Origin: Coniferiporia sulphurascens
Lineage: Eukaryota; Basidiomycota; Agaricomycetes; Hymenochaetales; Hymenochaetaceae
Length of the DNA: 64,000 nucleotides
Assembly (NCBI GenBank): GCA_002794785.1
Contig: NBBA01000014.1
Coordinates: forward strand, 558,001-622,000
Direction of reading: 5' to 3'
The position numbers and the translations under genes are program-made. This document shows positions 34,103-46,052 of the stretch, one piece after another. Position 1 is the first letter of the stretch, and each line of letters opens with the position of its first letter. Under the pieces are notes generated by a model. The model was not told the DNA's origin, did no database searches, and saw only the letters and a program-made list of their open reading frames with translations.

Positions 34103-36354
34103 ATGTTCGCCACTAACGCCCTCCTTACACTTGCCCTCGCTGGCTTCTTGACCCCCGTGTCTGCCAGTTATTGGTTCCGTCCGCGCCCGCGCGCAGCCTT
34201 CGAGGCTGCGCCGTTCGCGGGTGTGACCTCTAGTGCCGTCTTCCCTGTCCCGAACGCAACTAACGCTGCCTCTTCCCTTGCCTCCTTCTTCCCTGACGCA
34301 TCTGTCGTTGGTTTCGCTGGACCTACGCCCAGTAAGTCACATGATCCCATCTCTTTATGCAGCTTATTTATCAAAGCTGCCCTATAAGCCGGCGACGAGG
34401 CTGAGGTGATCGCTACCGCGACCTCGGTACCGAAAGTCTCGGACGCGTTCCCGCTCCTCAATCCATCAACATTTGACAAAAAGCCCTCCTTTGACGTCTT
34501 GCGAACATGGGGAAATCTCTCGCCGATGTTCTCTGTCGATTCGCTTGGTCTCCCTGATGCGAACATGCTCATTCCCGACGGTTGCGTACTCGAACAAGTC
34601 CACCTTGTTCATCGTCATGGTGCGAATTGATTTAGTCATTATATGCGCTCCTTATTTTAAACCCTTTTAATTTAACAGGTGCGCGATACCCGACATCCGG
34701 CTCCTCGCCAGCCCAATTCGCAGCAAAAATCCACAACACGACTGTCACCGGCACAGGCTTTACAGCAAAGGATCAACTGTCGTTCCTTAATACTTGGACG
34801 TACAAGGTGGGCTTGAAGGATACAAATCGTGTTTTCTTCTCAAAATCAAACTCTGTGGCTTTACTTTCTAGCTGGGGGCCGAAATTCTTACGCCGTTTGG
34901 TCGGGAGCAATTGTAATCAAACTTAATCATCCTCGCGGACACAACTAACTACTGTATTATGGATGCCGCATGCCTTCAGATTTGACATGGGTGTTGGTTT
35001 CCGTGTCAAGTATGGCGGGCTGTTGAAAAATCTCACAGGTCTTCCTGTGTTCCGTACGACCTCCGAGAACCGCATGGTTGCATCTGCGTACGCTTCCTCG
35101 CTCACACCCACCCTGCCCTTGTGACTTACAAGCTATTTTTATCTGATTATGTCCATTTATCGAAAACCTTAAAACATCAATCTCTAGCTTGAACTTCGCA
35201 GCAGGCTTCTTCGGCATCCCGGATTACACGACAGACTACCTGCAGGTGATCGGCATTGAGAGCGACGGCTTCAACAACACGCTCGCGCCGTTCGACACAT
35301 GTCTGAATGGGAACAACGCAGCAATTGGCGGCCTTGGCGGAACGATGTCGGACCTATGGGCCCAGGTCTACCTTAAAGATGCACTCAAACGGATACAGTC
35401 GATGATCGTCGGCGTGAATCTCACAATTTCGGACGTGTTGGCCATGCAAACAACCTGCGCATACGAGACAGTCGCGTTCGGCACGTCGGCTTTCTGCGAC
35501 CTATTTACACAAGAAGAGTTTGAGGGCTTTGAGTACTCCTTTGGTACGTCGCAATTGTCGTGTAAACTGTAATCCTTTGTGTCCCTCCCCCTTCTGATTT
35601 GGGGAAACGTTCTAGATCTCTCGTTTTGGTATGGCAACGGCCCGGGGAACCCGACGTCCGCCGCACAGGGCATCGGGTACGTGCAGGAGCTCGTATCGCG
35701 ACTCACACGCACGCCGATCACGGAACACAACTCGACGACAAACTCGACGATCACGGGCAATAGCGCCACGTTCCCGCTCGACCAGTCCATTTATGTCGAC
35801 GCCACTCACGACACCGTCATCTCTGCTAGTAAGTTGTGTGCCTGAGTCTGTTCCCAACATAGGATGTTAACTGTTTGATTGTTTCCTTCCAGTCATCGTG
35901 GCACTCAACTTTACGACCCTCGCTGCGAATGGACCTCTGCCAACGGACCATATTCCTAAAAACCAGGTACAGACAAACCTGACCCACCCATGTTCTGGGC
36001 TCGCACAAGCTACTAATACCTTCATCTCAGACGTACTTCGTGAGCCAAATCGCCCCCTTCGCGTCGATGCTCGTCGGGCAGGTTATATCATGTCCGGCCA
36101 AGTCCATCGACGACATCACCACCTCTTCAAGTTTCTTCCGCTGGCTACTAAACGACGCCGTCGTCCCACTGACGGGCGTCGCGGGCTGCCCGGACGACAA
36201 GGACGGCCTCTGTCCGCTCGAGACGTTCATCCCCGCGATGCAGACGCGGCTCGGCGAGGTCGACTTTGCGTTCGATTGTTTGGCGAACTACACTGTCCCG
36301 AGTCCTGACTTGATCGTGGATGGACGCCCGCCTGTGGGGATTCGTCCGAATTAA
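34103..36354 (+). CDS. Secreted histidine acid phosphatase (copy C, inverted)
   Basis: Third paralogue, on the opposite strand to A and B. Signal peptide MFATNALLTLALAGFLTPVS; then SSAVFPVPNATNAASSLASF and LGLPDANMLIPDGCVLEQ. An intron splits the catalytic motif: VHLVHRHG joins ARYPTSGSSPAQF through a GTGCGA...AACAG intron. Next come LGAEILTPFGREQL joined to FDMGVGFRVKYGGLL (donor GTAATC), NFAAGFFGIPDYTTDYLQ, FNNTLAPFDTC, AFCDLFTQEEFEGFEYSF, SFWYGNGPGNPTSAAQGIGY, VDATHDTVISA, FFRWLLNDAVVPLTGVAG and CPDDKDGLCPLETFIPAMQT. It ends GIRPN and TAA at 36352-36354. All catalytic motifs are intact. The inverted position, with GT69 and eL34 between, argues against a simple tandem array. Confidence 0.9.
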
Positions 36355-37838
36355 AAGAATTTAAATCGTCACCTATGCGTTTGATTGGCTGTGCATTTTT
36401 TTCTCTCTTATCCCCCCTCTTCTTTCCTCTTTGGACGAACAGATAATGAGACGCGATGAACAAACGATTTTTTTTCTTTTGTAAAAGGAATTTACAATGC
36501 TCGTACTTTTTCCGAGAGTTAAGGATGCCGTCTTTTTCTTGCTGTGTTTCAGGACTGGACTCCTCACGAAATGCGAAGCATATTTGATGAGCGGATCGGG
36601 GCTGTCTGGACTCCCTTTTGCTTACGCCCAGTGCTGGTTAACGAATTTTGGTCACCTCGTGTTTTGGTCCCAGATTTTCTCTGTCCTAACGTGCAAAGTG
36701 GGTACATCGTGTATGTATGCTAGTGAAAGGGACTTATGCGTTGTGTTTCCAATTCGTAATGGCTGTGATTTCGTAAGTTGAACAGTGATGAGGAAATCAG
36801 GTGCATACTAAGAACCTTTTTCGTCTATCCATCTTGTGAAGCCCCATGTTACAACAATGTTTGTCGCATTGCTCGGGCGGTTCGAGGGTTCCAAACCGAC
36901 ACGAAGTCGTGGCGATGGTCCCCAGACAGCTCAGCTATTGACCGTTTGCGTCTGTTGGGCTTTCTTCGGAACACTCTGCCTCCCAACCCAACGCTGTCAG
37001 AAAGGTCCAGGATGATGCAATTACCATGTTATTGTGTTGACTCGCTAACTTGGTTAGCCATCAAGCTTCACAACATGTCGCCTCGGACTCTCGGCCTTCA
37101 TCTGAATCCGAAAGCCTGAAAGCTTGCCAGTACAGGGAAGCATCAGGCTGTGTTCGGTTTAGAAACGGGAAGCTGGTGAAATACTAACCTGGGCGACATG
37201 TATCATCTACAGTGCAATGACCCATACGGTGAGAAGCTGTGAATATCAATAATTGTATGATCACTACTGAACCCTCTACAGATGCGCCTGTAGCACAATC
37301 AGGAACATTGTGATGATCACATTAGGTCGCGGTGTAAACACAACTTACAAGCAACTGTCATCGACCGGCTGGCAAGAAAAAGACAAGAAAAAGACAAGAC
37401 ACAACCTGCACCGTTTAGGCCGGCTCTACTAGTAAGGATCAGTGTTTGCTATTCTGGGTCGAATGGGGACCGTCCATTGATGAATGATCAATTTCTTGCC
37501 AAGCTAAAGGCTCTGGACCAATCATCAATGACTTGGCTAATTATATCGTATTGCTTCCTCGCCAACACAAATCATAGAAGCGATCTGTCGAGATACCAAC
37601 GCTGGTCATTAACATTATACGAGTCGTACCAACTTACTGGGGCAAGTGGCTCCATGTATCTTAAATAATCCAAAAACTAACTTGGCCGCTCATCTCATTT
37701 AGCCCCCCTCGCTGGCGATCGACTCCTCCAGGGCTATTCATTCATTTATTTCTCTTCACCAGAGTGCTGAGCACAGACGATTCTTTTTTCACGCACTTTT
37801 ATAAGTTCAACTAGGGGACCCCTTCCACAATCATCATC
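36355..37838. other. Intergenic, partly duplicated
   Basis: From about 37258 onward this is the upstream part of the tandem unit that is repeated at 39854. A TATAAG box at 37800-37805 lies about 35 bases before the ATG at 37839. No separate gene supported. Confidence 0.5.
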
Positions 37839-39590
37839 ATGTCTTCAAATTCATCCCAGCTTTATAATACGGAGGAGAAAGCATTACTGGATCATATCCA
37901 ACATGGTTCGTAACTCTGAACATACCTAGTTTCTCGTGCTCTGTAATTGTCAAAAATGTGTCTAGTACAACAAGTTGATGAGAGAATCTTCCTCGGAATC
38001 CAAATCGTTGGAGGGCACATCCTACTACCTATCCTGGTCCTCACTATCATTTTTTCCAAGAGGGTGACTCGACATCCCGTTTTCGTCGGCTTTTGTGTCT
38101 CGTGGATCCTCTCATCTGTCATTTACTCGTTGCTGTGAGTGACCACTTCGGGACCAAAGCTCATTTGTTAAATAAACTTTCTGTAGCGTGTATAAGGGGA
38201 GGAGCAGTGATGACCAGCATTCGTTGGATCCGTCGTATGATGCTTGTCTGATTCAGGCGGCATTAATCAACGGGGTACAAGCGCTGTAAGTAAGCACCTC
38301 TGCGTTAAGTGATAGTTATTGAATCAACACTATTAATATAGGACAGTTTGCACTAACCTCTCTCTAGTCGTACACGTCAGTTATATCATCTGAACTTTCT
38401 CTTCTGATAATACCTCAAAATAATGCCCTTAGTTATGCGTCGTGCTTCGGTCTTTTACCAAACCGGATGGACGTCCAGCCTTCCTAGGGAACGGAAAGTC
38501 GGGGATGATATATACGTGCTCCGTAAGTCCGCTTATCCACGGCATCTTCAGTCTGTTTACCGAAGTTATCAGCTGCTCTCAATTCCTTTTTCCGTTTTCG
38601 TGATTTTCACGGTATATTCAGCCGTAGTGGGTCAAATGTGCCAGCCCCAATACTAGCTCTAATCCTAACTACTTGTTCCGTAAGTCCGGAAGCGCGCTAG
38701 CTATCAACGGCAACACCCAACTTCCTATACCGAATTCAAACCTCTCTGTTCCTGACGTTTTTAACTGCGTAATTCTGTTCAACGCAAACTTTTCGCATTC
38801 TATAAGTCCGGGTACAAAGTTGTAGGCCTTTTTACGCCTTTTGCATTTATCCTTCACGCCCATGACTGTGCTTGTCCATTTAGAATATCGGCCGTCGATG
38901 GCTTCGCAATCGGCATTTCAGTTATCACGATGTGCATCGAAGGTTTGTTCCTCGTATGTTTATTTTCTGGAATCTGTTTTCATACTTTGTCTCGCATGCA
39001 GGACTCGCAGCAGTCCTAGTTTATAAGCAGCGCTTCAGACTAAACACGATTTCAAACAGCTGGCTACCTTTGTTTATACGAATAACAATGTTTAGTGTCT
39101 ATCGTGTTTTCGCATTCTGGTATGTCTACTTACAGAGCCGCCATAATGATAGGGTCTAATCGTCTTCTTTGGCTTTTCTAACTCTTCAATAAGTCTGAGC
39201 CTGGCCTATTTGTTGCATCCAGAAGAGCTATTTTTCGCAGAATTCTCCGACGTCAACCTTTTTAACGGCCCTGTGAATTACATACAAGCCGCGAGTAAGC
39301 GACATTTTATTTCCCCACGAAACTGAATACCTCACAATTACTAGTTCCTCTGGTTGCTTTCCTAGTCTTTGCGACAGAAAAGGCGAGTATATCACTGGAA
39401 TACTTGATTTGCTTTATTCACGGATGCGCTCTTATAGGATGTATTGGATGTATGGTGTTTCTGGAGGAATAGGCCATCGGAATCCACGCAAGAAGGTGGT
39501 ATAAATTCGGCTACAGTGTAGTTCCCATAGGCACTCATAGGTAGCTTGTTTTTTTTCCTGACGGTTATTGACATGCATAATATGCAGGGT
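37258..39590 (+). repeat. Tandem duplication, unit 1
   Basis: Non-coding upstream sequence, the whole seven-helix gene and about 110 bases of 3' flank are repeated at 39854-42125 with the same order and spacing (offset about 2.55-2.6 kb). Introns and flanks are also similar, so the event is fairly recent. Confidence 0.8.
37839..39472 (+). CDS. Seven-helix receptor-like membrane protein (tandem copy 1)
   Basis: Multi-exon gene of a fungal family of orphan seven-helix proteins that resemble G-protein-coupled receptors. Start MSSNSSQLYNTEE at 37839. Helices recognisable in order: IFLGIQIVGGHILLPILVLT, HPVFVGFCVSWILSSVIYSL, then the family-like CLIQAALINGVQALTVCTNL, QLLSIPFSVFVIFTVYSAVV, ISAVDGFAIGISVITMCIEG joined to LAAVLVYKQRF, LPLFIRITMFSVYRVFAFW, and PLVAFLVFATEKASISLEYL, closing at TAG 39470-39472. 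Several intron borders are clear (GTGAGT, GTAAGT, GTTTGT donors) but the region from 38650 to 38870 could not be joined with confidence. No ligand or pathway can be inferred. It may also be mildly decayed. Confidence 0.6.
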
Positions 39591-40391
39591 GTCGTTCCGT
39601 ACTTTCCTTACATAAATTTAAGTTTCATATTATTATAGTTGGAGATGTATACAACAAACGGCAGTGTATATACGGTAAGTCGCCATCATTGCAAGTGCCA
39701 AAAATTCTTTGCAGATTTTCGTGATGGTGGTCAACGTGTACGGAAGTGAAACTATCTACGAAAGAAAATAAGGTCTCCCGGGCCGGTAGTAACCGGGAGG
39801 CTGACAAAGTAGCAATAACTATACGATCCAATCACCTCAGCTTATACGTATACGATCATTACTGAATGTTCTATAAATGCACCTACAGTACGTTCGGAAC
39901 ATCTGATTATAACATTAAATCGCGCTGTAAACAATACTCGCCAGTAACCGTCATCAACCAGCTAGCAAGACCCAACTTGCATCGCCAGCTCCCAGGATCA
40001 GCGATTCGCCATTCTGAGTCGAAAGAGTACTGTTCATTAACGACTGAACAGATTCATGCCAAATCTCTGGACCAATTACCGATGACTTAGTTAATTATAT
40101 TGTAGTGCCTGTCCACCAACAAAAATCATAGTAGCGATCTGTCGACATCCCAACGCTGATCATGGAGATCATCGGACCAGCTTTCTGGGGCGGCCCGGGG
40201 TGGCTCCATGTATCTTAAATAATCCAATAACGTAACTTCCCCGCTCACCTCGTTTACCCCCCTCGCTGGCGACCGACGCTTCCAGGACTATTCCTTCATT
40301 TCTTTCGCATCACTAGAGTGCTGGGCACAGACGATTCTTTTTTCACGCACTTTATAAGTCCGACCAGGGGGTCCCTCCCACAGTCATCATT
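39473..40391. other. Intergenic between seven-helix copies
   Basis: From 39854 this is the duplicated upstream region. A TATAAG box at 40353-40358 lies about 35 bases before the ATG of copy 2, matching copy 1. Confidence 0.5.
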
Positions 40392-42125
40392 ATGGCCTCA
40401 AATTCATCCCAGCCATTGTGCAGTCCAGAACAACAAGCAGCAATAAATCATTTCCAACATGGTTCGTAACTCTGAGCATAGCTCGTTACTCGTGCTCTGT
40501 AATTGTCAAAAATGTGTCTAGTACAACAAGTTGACGAGATCATTTTTCTCGTTATCCAAATCGTTGGAGGGCACATCCTACTACCTATCCTGGTCCTCAC
40601 TGTCATCTTTTCCAAAAGGGTGAATCGGCATCCTGTTTTCATCACCTTTTGCATCTCGTGGATCTTCTCATCCATCATCTACTCGTTGCTGTGAGTTTCC
40701 ACTTCGGGACCAATGTTCATTTGTTTGATAAACTTTCTGTAGCGTGTATAAGGGAAGGAGTATTGATGACATTCTTTCGTTGGATCCGACGTATGATGCT
40801 TGCCTGATTCAGGCAGCATTAATCAACGGAGTGCAAGCGCTGTAAGTAAGCACCCATGCGTTAAGCGATAGTTATTGAATAAACACTATTAATATAGGAC
40901 AGTTTGTACCAACCTCTCTCTAGTTGTGCATGTCAGTTATCTCATCTGAGTTGTTCCGAATGTACCTCAAAATAGTGCCCTTAGCTATGCGTCGTGATTC
41001 GATCTTTTACCAAATCGGATGGACGTCCTGCATCTCTGGGGGATAGGAAGTCAGAAATGATATATACGTGCTCCGTGAGTCCGCACATCCGGTGTATATT
41101 CAGTTTATTTACCGAAGTCATTATCAGCTGCTCTTTATTCCTTTTGCTGTTTTCGTAATTTTCACGATATATTCAGTCGTAGTGAGTCAAATATGCAGTT
41201 ATGGTCTGGACCCATTACTAGCTCTAATCCTAACTACTTGTTCCGTAAGTCTGGAAGCGCGTGGGCTATCAACGGCAACACCCAACTTCTTATACCGAAT
41301 TCAAACCTCTCTGTTCCTGGCGTTTTTAACTGCGTAATTCTATTTAACGCTAACTTTTCGGTTTCTATAAGTCCGGGTACAAAATTGTAGGCCATCTTAC
41401 GTCTTTTGCATTTATCCTTCAAGCTCACGGCTATGCTTGTCCATTTTATTTAGAACATCGGCCGTCGATGGCTTCGCAATCGGCATTTCAATTATCACGA
41501 TGTGCATCGAAGGTTTGTTCCCCGTATGATTATTTTCTGATGACTAGTCTCATACATTGTCTCGCATGCAGGACTCGCAGCAGCCCTAGTTTATAAGCAG
41601 CGCTATAAACTAAATACGATTACAAATGGCTGGCTACCTCTGTTTATACGAATAACGATGTTTAGTGTCTATCGTGTCTTCGCATTCTGGTGCGCCTGCT
41701 TGCCGATCTGCCATAGTAATAGGGTCTGAACGTCTTCTTTGGCCTTTTTACCCTTTAACAAGCATGAATCTGGCCTATTTGTTGCACCCAGATGAGCTCC
41801 TTCTTGTAGGAATTGCAAAAGACAACCTTTTTAACGGTGCTGTGAATTACATACAAGCCGCGAGTAAGCGACATTTTACTTCTCCAAGAAACTGTAAATA
41901 TCTCACAACTATTAGTTCCTCTGGTTGCTTTCCTGGCCTTTGCGACAGAGAAGGCGAGTATATCACTAAAATACTTAATTTGGTTTATTCACGGATGCGA
42001 TCCTATAGGACGTGCTAGATGCATGGTGTTTCTGGAGGGAAAGGCCATCTGATGTGGATCAGTTGAAGGATGAGGGTGCTATCATTACAGCTACAGTGTA
42101 GCTGTTGATGTGCATAATATTCGTG
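39854..42125 (+). repeat. Tandem duplication, unit 2
   Basis: Second unit of the duplication described at 37258-39590, with upstream, coding and downstream similarity. Confidence 0.8.
40392..42052 (+). CDS. Seven-helix receptor-like membrane protein (tandem copy 2, possibly decayed)
   Basis: Paralogue of copy 1 with the same exon order. Start MASNSSQPLCSPEQQ at 40392; then IIFLVIQIVGGHILLPILVL, HPVFITFCISWIFSSIIYSL, YDACLIQAALINGVQAL, QLLFIPFAVFVIFTIYSVVV, IGISIITMCIEG-type helix, LPLFIRITMFSVYRVFAFW and VAFLAFATEKASISLKYL. In the frame that leads into helix 5 (NDIYVLRESAHPVYIQFIYR) a TAG lies at 41044-41046, where copy 1 has a sense codon. Copy 1 has lost about 10 bases further on (near 38645) relative to this copy. 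The C-terminus runs on to a TGA at 42050-42052. Whether it still makes a full protein is uncertain. Confidence 0.5.
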
Positions 42126-43761
42126 GTTTGTGCAGAGCTGCAGAGTCGAGATCTACACCTTCCTCACAGCTACGTATAGGACATCATCTTATGTTAGTCA
42201 GTGATGCAGTTACAACGGACAATAGTGTATATAACTTACGAACAATAAATCGTCAGCCACACTAATCAGATATAGATGGCGTATAGTCCAATCACTGGAA
42301 AATGGTTGCTCCGGCCCTCAAGGGCATCATCGCAAGGCCAGATCGTCTATATATTTGCAGCTGAGCTGGATCATGTCCCCCTTAAGGGGTCGAAGGGTCG
42401 AGGACTCCATTGCACCCGGAGTCGATGACGCCAGTCCTGAATTAGACCTAAATCCGTTGAACGCCTTTTCACGTCTAAACAATGGGGAATATCGCAATTT
42501 CTCGTAATCTTAGGATAACTAAAGGTGTGTTTAAAGTAGGCTCTATGGACCTCGTCTTCAGTAACACACTGGTTAAGTCGGCCGCACTGCCACTGTTGAG
42601 ACGCGACGCGTTGTTTCTTCATCACGTGAAAGAAAATATGCGGCACGTGAGGAAAAGGGATTCAACTCTTACGTATATGATTAAAATCCCTGGTCGCATA
42701 GACCAGAATTTAGATCAAAGTTGTTGGCTTCACAACACTGCGAGACAAGCGCGGACGTTCGGAATTAATGCTGTGTATTCTTCTGTGTCCGCGGCTCCAA
42801 TTTATCGTGCGTCGCTGGGAGGGCGCTTGCGAGAGGAGGCCTCAACTTGAACATGAATCTCAGCCCAACTTTAGTCACGGCATTGCAGTGGTTGCCATCC
42901 TTGAACCGCCACCCCCGATCGATGGCCATCCGAGCTACCGTCCGAGTCGGAACATTCCAATTACCTTCCTTTTAAAAACTGTTATCGAATCTCGATAGGT
43001 TTGGCGCCATCCGCGAGCCTCGGATGCTCCATTTTATTCGAGCGCGCGCGTGTCTCGAAGGGCCAATCGAGATCGAGGTGTGAAATTGAGCTGGAGGACT
43101 TCTCGAAAAGTGATGTATGGAATACTTATATATCAATAGCTGCCGCCTTCAAATAGGAGTGACTGCGTACAAGTTAGCCATCTTACGCGATGCGCGCCCC
43201 AAAACTTCCTCAGATACCCGGATACACGGGTCAAACGGCCTCAATCCTTGTTTGAGAGTATTAATATTACCTATATATCACCGGGAACAGCATCGAGTGG
43301 AAATTTTAAGATGTTCTGCTGAACAGAAAACAGCCACGTACAGCGCCTGGCGACTGATCTCGGATGAAAGGACACACTTCGGTTTGAGATTGACTATATC
43401 TGGCGAAACTTAAGGTGGTCGATACGTGCCGCGAGCATTGATGACCATCAATGTCCCTAACGTATTCATTTCGCTGAACTAATCGGATTAGAACAATTAT
43501 GTCCGAATCTGTTGAGAGAACTATCCAGGAAAGCAAGAGAGGGAGAAAAAAAAAGAAATTTTGATGCACTCATGACATATGCACATACACGCTCATAGAA
43601 ACAGGGAATCGCATAAACATGCTAAGGCAACGCATACGCGTCGGACGAGAGCCAATGTGGTGCATCCGACATCCGTCGTCCGTACGCACGTCCGTTCTGC
43701 TACCATCCCACACCACTGCCATCGACCGAAAATCGCGAACCGAGGAAGGGGGATAGTGCGT
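42053..43761. other. Long intergenic stretch
   Basis: About 1.7 kb with several unsupported open frames. A short inverted repeat CCCCCTTAAGGGG lies near 42377. I see no gene or structured RNA I can support. Confidence 0.45.
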
Positions 43762-44462
43762 TTACTCGGCATCTACCACGGTCGTCTCGAGGCCCTGCGT
43801 AACGAAACAATCATTAATATGAACGAAGACAGAGAAATATGGACGTACCTTGAACGACACGACGGGTACATACGAGGCGTAGGTGTAGAGTTTCTCCTTC
43901 GCATCCTCCTCGTCATTGCGTTTCCCTGGCGGACGAAAAAGTTAGAATGATGAAAGATAGCGTATGGGACCTCGAAAGATAGCAATTCGCCCGCCCCGCG
44001 TTGCATCGTGGCTCGCAACCATCCGTATGAAACCATTCCTTCCATGCTCGCTATCGCCACAGAGCTGGCTCCTAAAAAGTAACGACTACTCACGCTCGAG
44101 ACGAACACGGATGCGATGGGGGACGTTCTTGATACCCTGCGACCAGAGCTGCTGGTTGAGCTTCGGGTCGACACGAACATCCTGGGTGCCCATCGCCTTT
44201 TGGGCGAATTGGATGACGGACTTGACCGCCCACGGGGCACGCTTCTTGAACGAGCGACCGTGCACACGCTTATGCATGTGGATCGTGTACTCGCGCGTCA
44301 CGACATCGGCGAGGGCGGAGCGCTTGCCAGTCTGTTATGAGGCTCTAATAAGGACTTCTGCTGCTGAAACTTCCGAGCAACGGGCACACCTTTTTGTTCG
44401 TCGGGGCCTGGGGAGAACGGTCAGTCTATTATTTGCATCTTAGCGGCAGCGGTACGCACCAT
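43762..44462 (-). CDS. RPL31: Cytosolic large-subunit ribosomal protein eL31
   Basis: The conserved core is [60 protein letters not shown] and [17 protein letters not shown] following exon gives [20 protein letters not shown] and VSFK, and the last exon [10 protein letters not shown] with TAA at 43762-43764. Upstream, splicing predicts a first coding exon that is only the ATG (44462-44460, donor GTGCGT), a second exon of six codons (APTNKK) and then [10 protein letters not shown], giving a normal [18 protein letters not shown] start. All joins keep phase. The protein sits at the peptide exit tunnel of the large subunit. Confidence 0.92.
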
Positions 44463-45357
44463 TTGTGATATCTTGAGGTCGTCGGTCGGTCTTCCCTATG
44501 TGTTTCTTACACTGGGGAGATTTTGGACGCACGGAGCCGAGCAAAACTGTACAGTTCTACTCCGGCAAACCCCGTGACCTCTTAGTCATTAGTGACTAAG
44601 TGTCGGTACCCAAAAAGGGCATTTTACCCCTGGGAATTTGCCTCCGTTGGCGGAGTTTGAATCCGGACCCGGCAGAGGAGGCCGCAGCTCACTCGCTTCA
44701 TCGTGAATCCCTCTGTTACCACTTTACGCTTTGACTTCTGGGCCTTCCGCCACCATCTGTTTAGCTTGCCTTGGGAATGTGAATGGCTGATTGGGATGGG
44801 ACCGGTCACAACGGTCGAAAGGGAGATGAGAGGATCTGTTTCCTAAATAGGGACTTGCTTTCAACGCCCCAAATTAGCGAATCGGAATATACAACGCCTT
44901 TGTATTCTCAAAATCGCAAGAAATTGGCTGGACGTGTGCTTGTTCTGGGCGCTGTTACCTTGTTGGGTACTTTCTTTCATCGCTGGCTGGCAGCTGTATA
45001 GTCTCTGTGCCCTGCTTCGGTCGGCGGATGAGCTGGAGCACGCTCGCTGCAAACTTTGCGAGCCTCTGGGTAGTCGACCTTCGCTTCCTGTAATCTGTGC
45101 AGAACACTGGTCTGATGCTTCCGTTCTTCCGTCCCGCTCAATTCCAAATATAGTCTAGCATTCAGGCACCTCGGTCTGTACACGATCTCGACTCCCTTTG
45201 CATGATATAAAGCCCACAGCTGTTGTTGCTATCCAGTCCATCCTCCCAACGGTTGGTTCCCTTCGTTCTTCGGCCTTTCCTTTAAAGCCTTGTACTTTCT
45301 TTGCGCTCCTCCCGCACTTGCACACCCCATCCCATTCGCCCTCAACCACCGTTCACA
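44463..45357. other. Divergent promoter region, eL31 / CFEM gene
   Basis: Leaders and promoters of both genes. GATATAAAG at 45204-45212 is a TATA-like box about 150 bases before the CFEM ATG. No additional gene seen. Confidence 0.45.
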
Positions 45358-46052
45358 ATGCGCTTTTCCATCGCACTTCTCTTTGTCGGCGTCGCCTCCG
45401 CCTCTGCTGCCCTCATCACCCGCCAGGCGGGCGTCCCTCGTCAGTCCCTATCACCTTCCTGAGGTGCTATAAGCCATTGACATGATTTCGCCTTTGTCTC
45501 CTCCTTGGCCAAACAGAGTGCGCTTTGACATGCCTAGAGAACGCAGACTTCGGAGGGTGCTCGTCCACAGACGACACCTGTCTCTGCAATAACGCAGCCT
45601 TTGTCAGCTCAACGACAACCTGCATCGAGAGCACATGCTCCGGCTCCGACCTCGCCGCCGCTGAGCAGTTTGCGCAGGCAAACTGCGAGGCCGTCGGGGT
45701 CACGCTTACCGCCCCCTCCTCCACTTCGAGCAGCGCCTCTGCGTCTAGCCCCACCGGATCTGCCACTAGCACTGGCTCTGGATCCAGCTCCCCCTCTGCG
45801 ACGTCCCCCGGCTCTGTCTCCTCGGGCACGGCGGCTTCGACAGCCAGCCAGACCTCCTCGTGAGTCTTTTTTTTCCGCCCCGTGGCTTCCCTCCCCGCGC
45901 GTGCCGAACAAAGTCCGCCTCGGCTTGGCAAAATAAAAAATAAAAATAATGACTGACTAACTATTACGTAATACAGATCCTCCGGCGCCAGAGCGATTGG
46001 AGCCCCGATCCTCGCCGTCGCCGCTCTCGGTCTCGCCGCCTTTGCATTCTAG
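45358..46052 (+). CDS. CFEM-domain, probably GPI-anchored cell-surface protein
   Basis: Three exons (45358-45439, 45517-45859, 45977-46052) give 166 residues. Signal peptide MRFSIALLFVGVASASAALI. The CFEM domain follows with the eight-cysteine pattern: CALTCLENADFGGC, TDDTCLCNNAAF, CIESTCSGSD and ANCEA; the Asp in the DDTC segment is the one that often binds haem iron in this family. A Ser/Thr-rich stalk of about 60 residues suits O-glycosylation. The C-terminus SSGARAIGAPILAVAALGLA ends in a hydrophobic run, as in GPI signals. CFEM proteins act in haem uptake, adhesion or host interaction; which one applies here is unknown. GWT1 in this window makes the kind of anchor this protein would receive. 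Confidence 0.92.

Noticed and set aside
38669..38863. Minus-strand 64-codon frame present in both seven-helix copies (also 41234-41428)
   Set aside because: It is shared only because the DNA is duplicated; it lies antisense to the coding strand and shows no family features.
42482..42850. Plus-strand frame of 122 codons
   Set aside because: No domain, no splice sites and no conserved neighbour; treated as chance.
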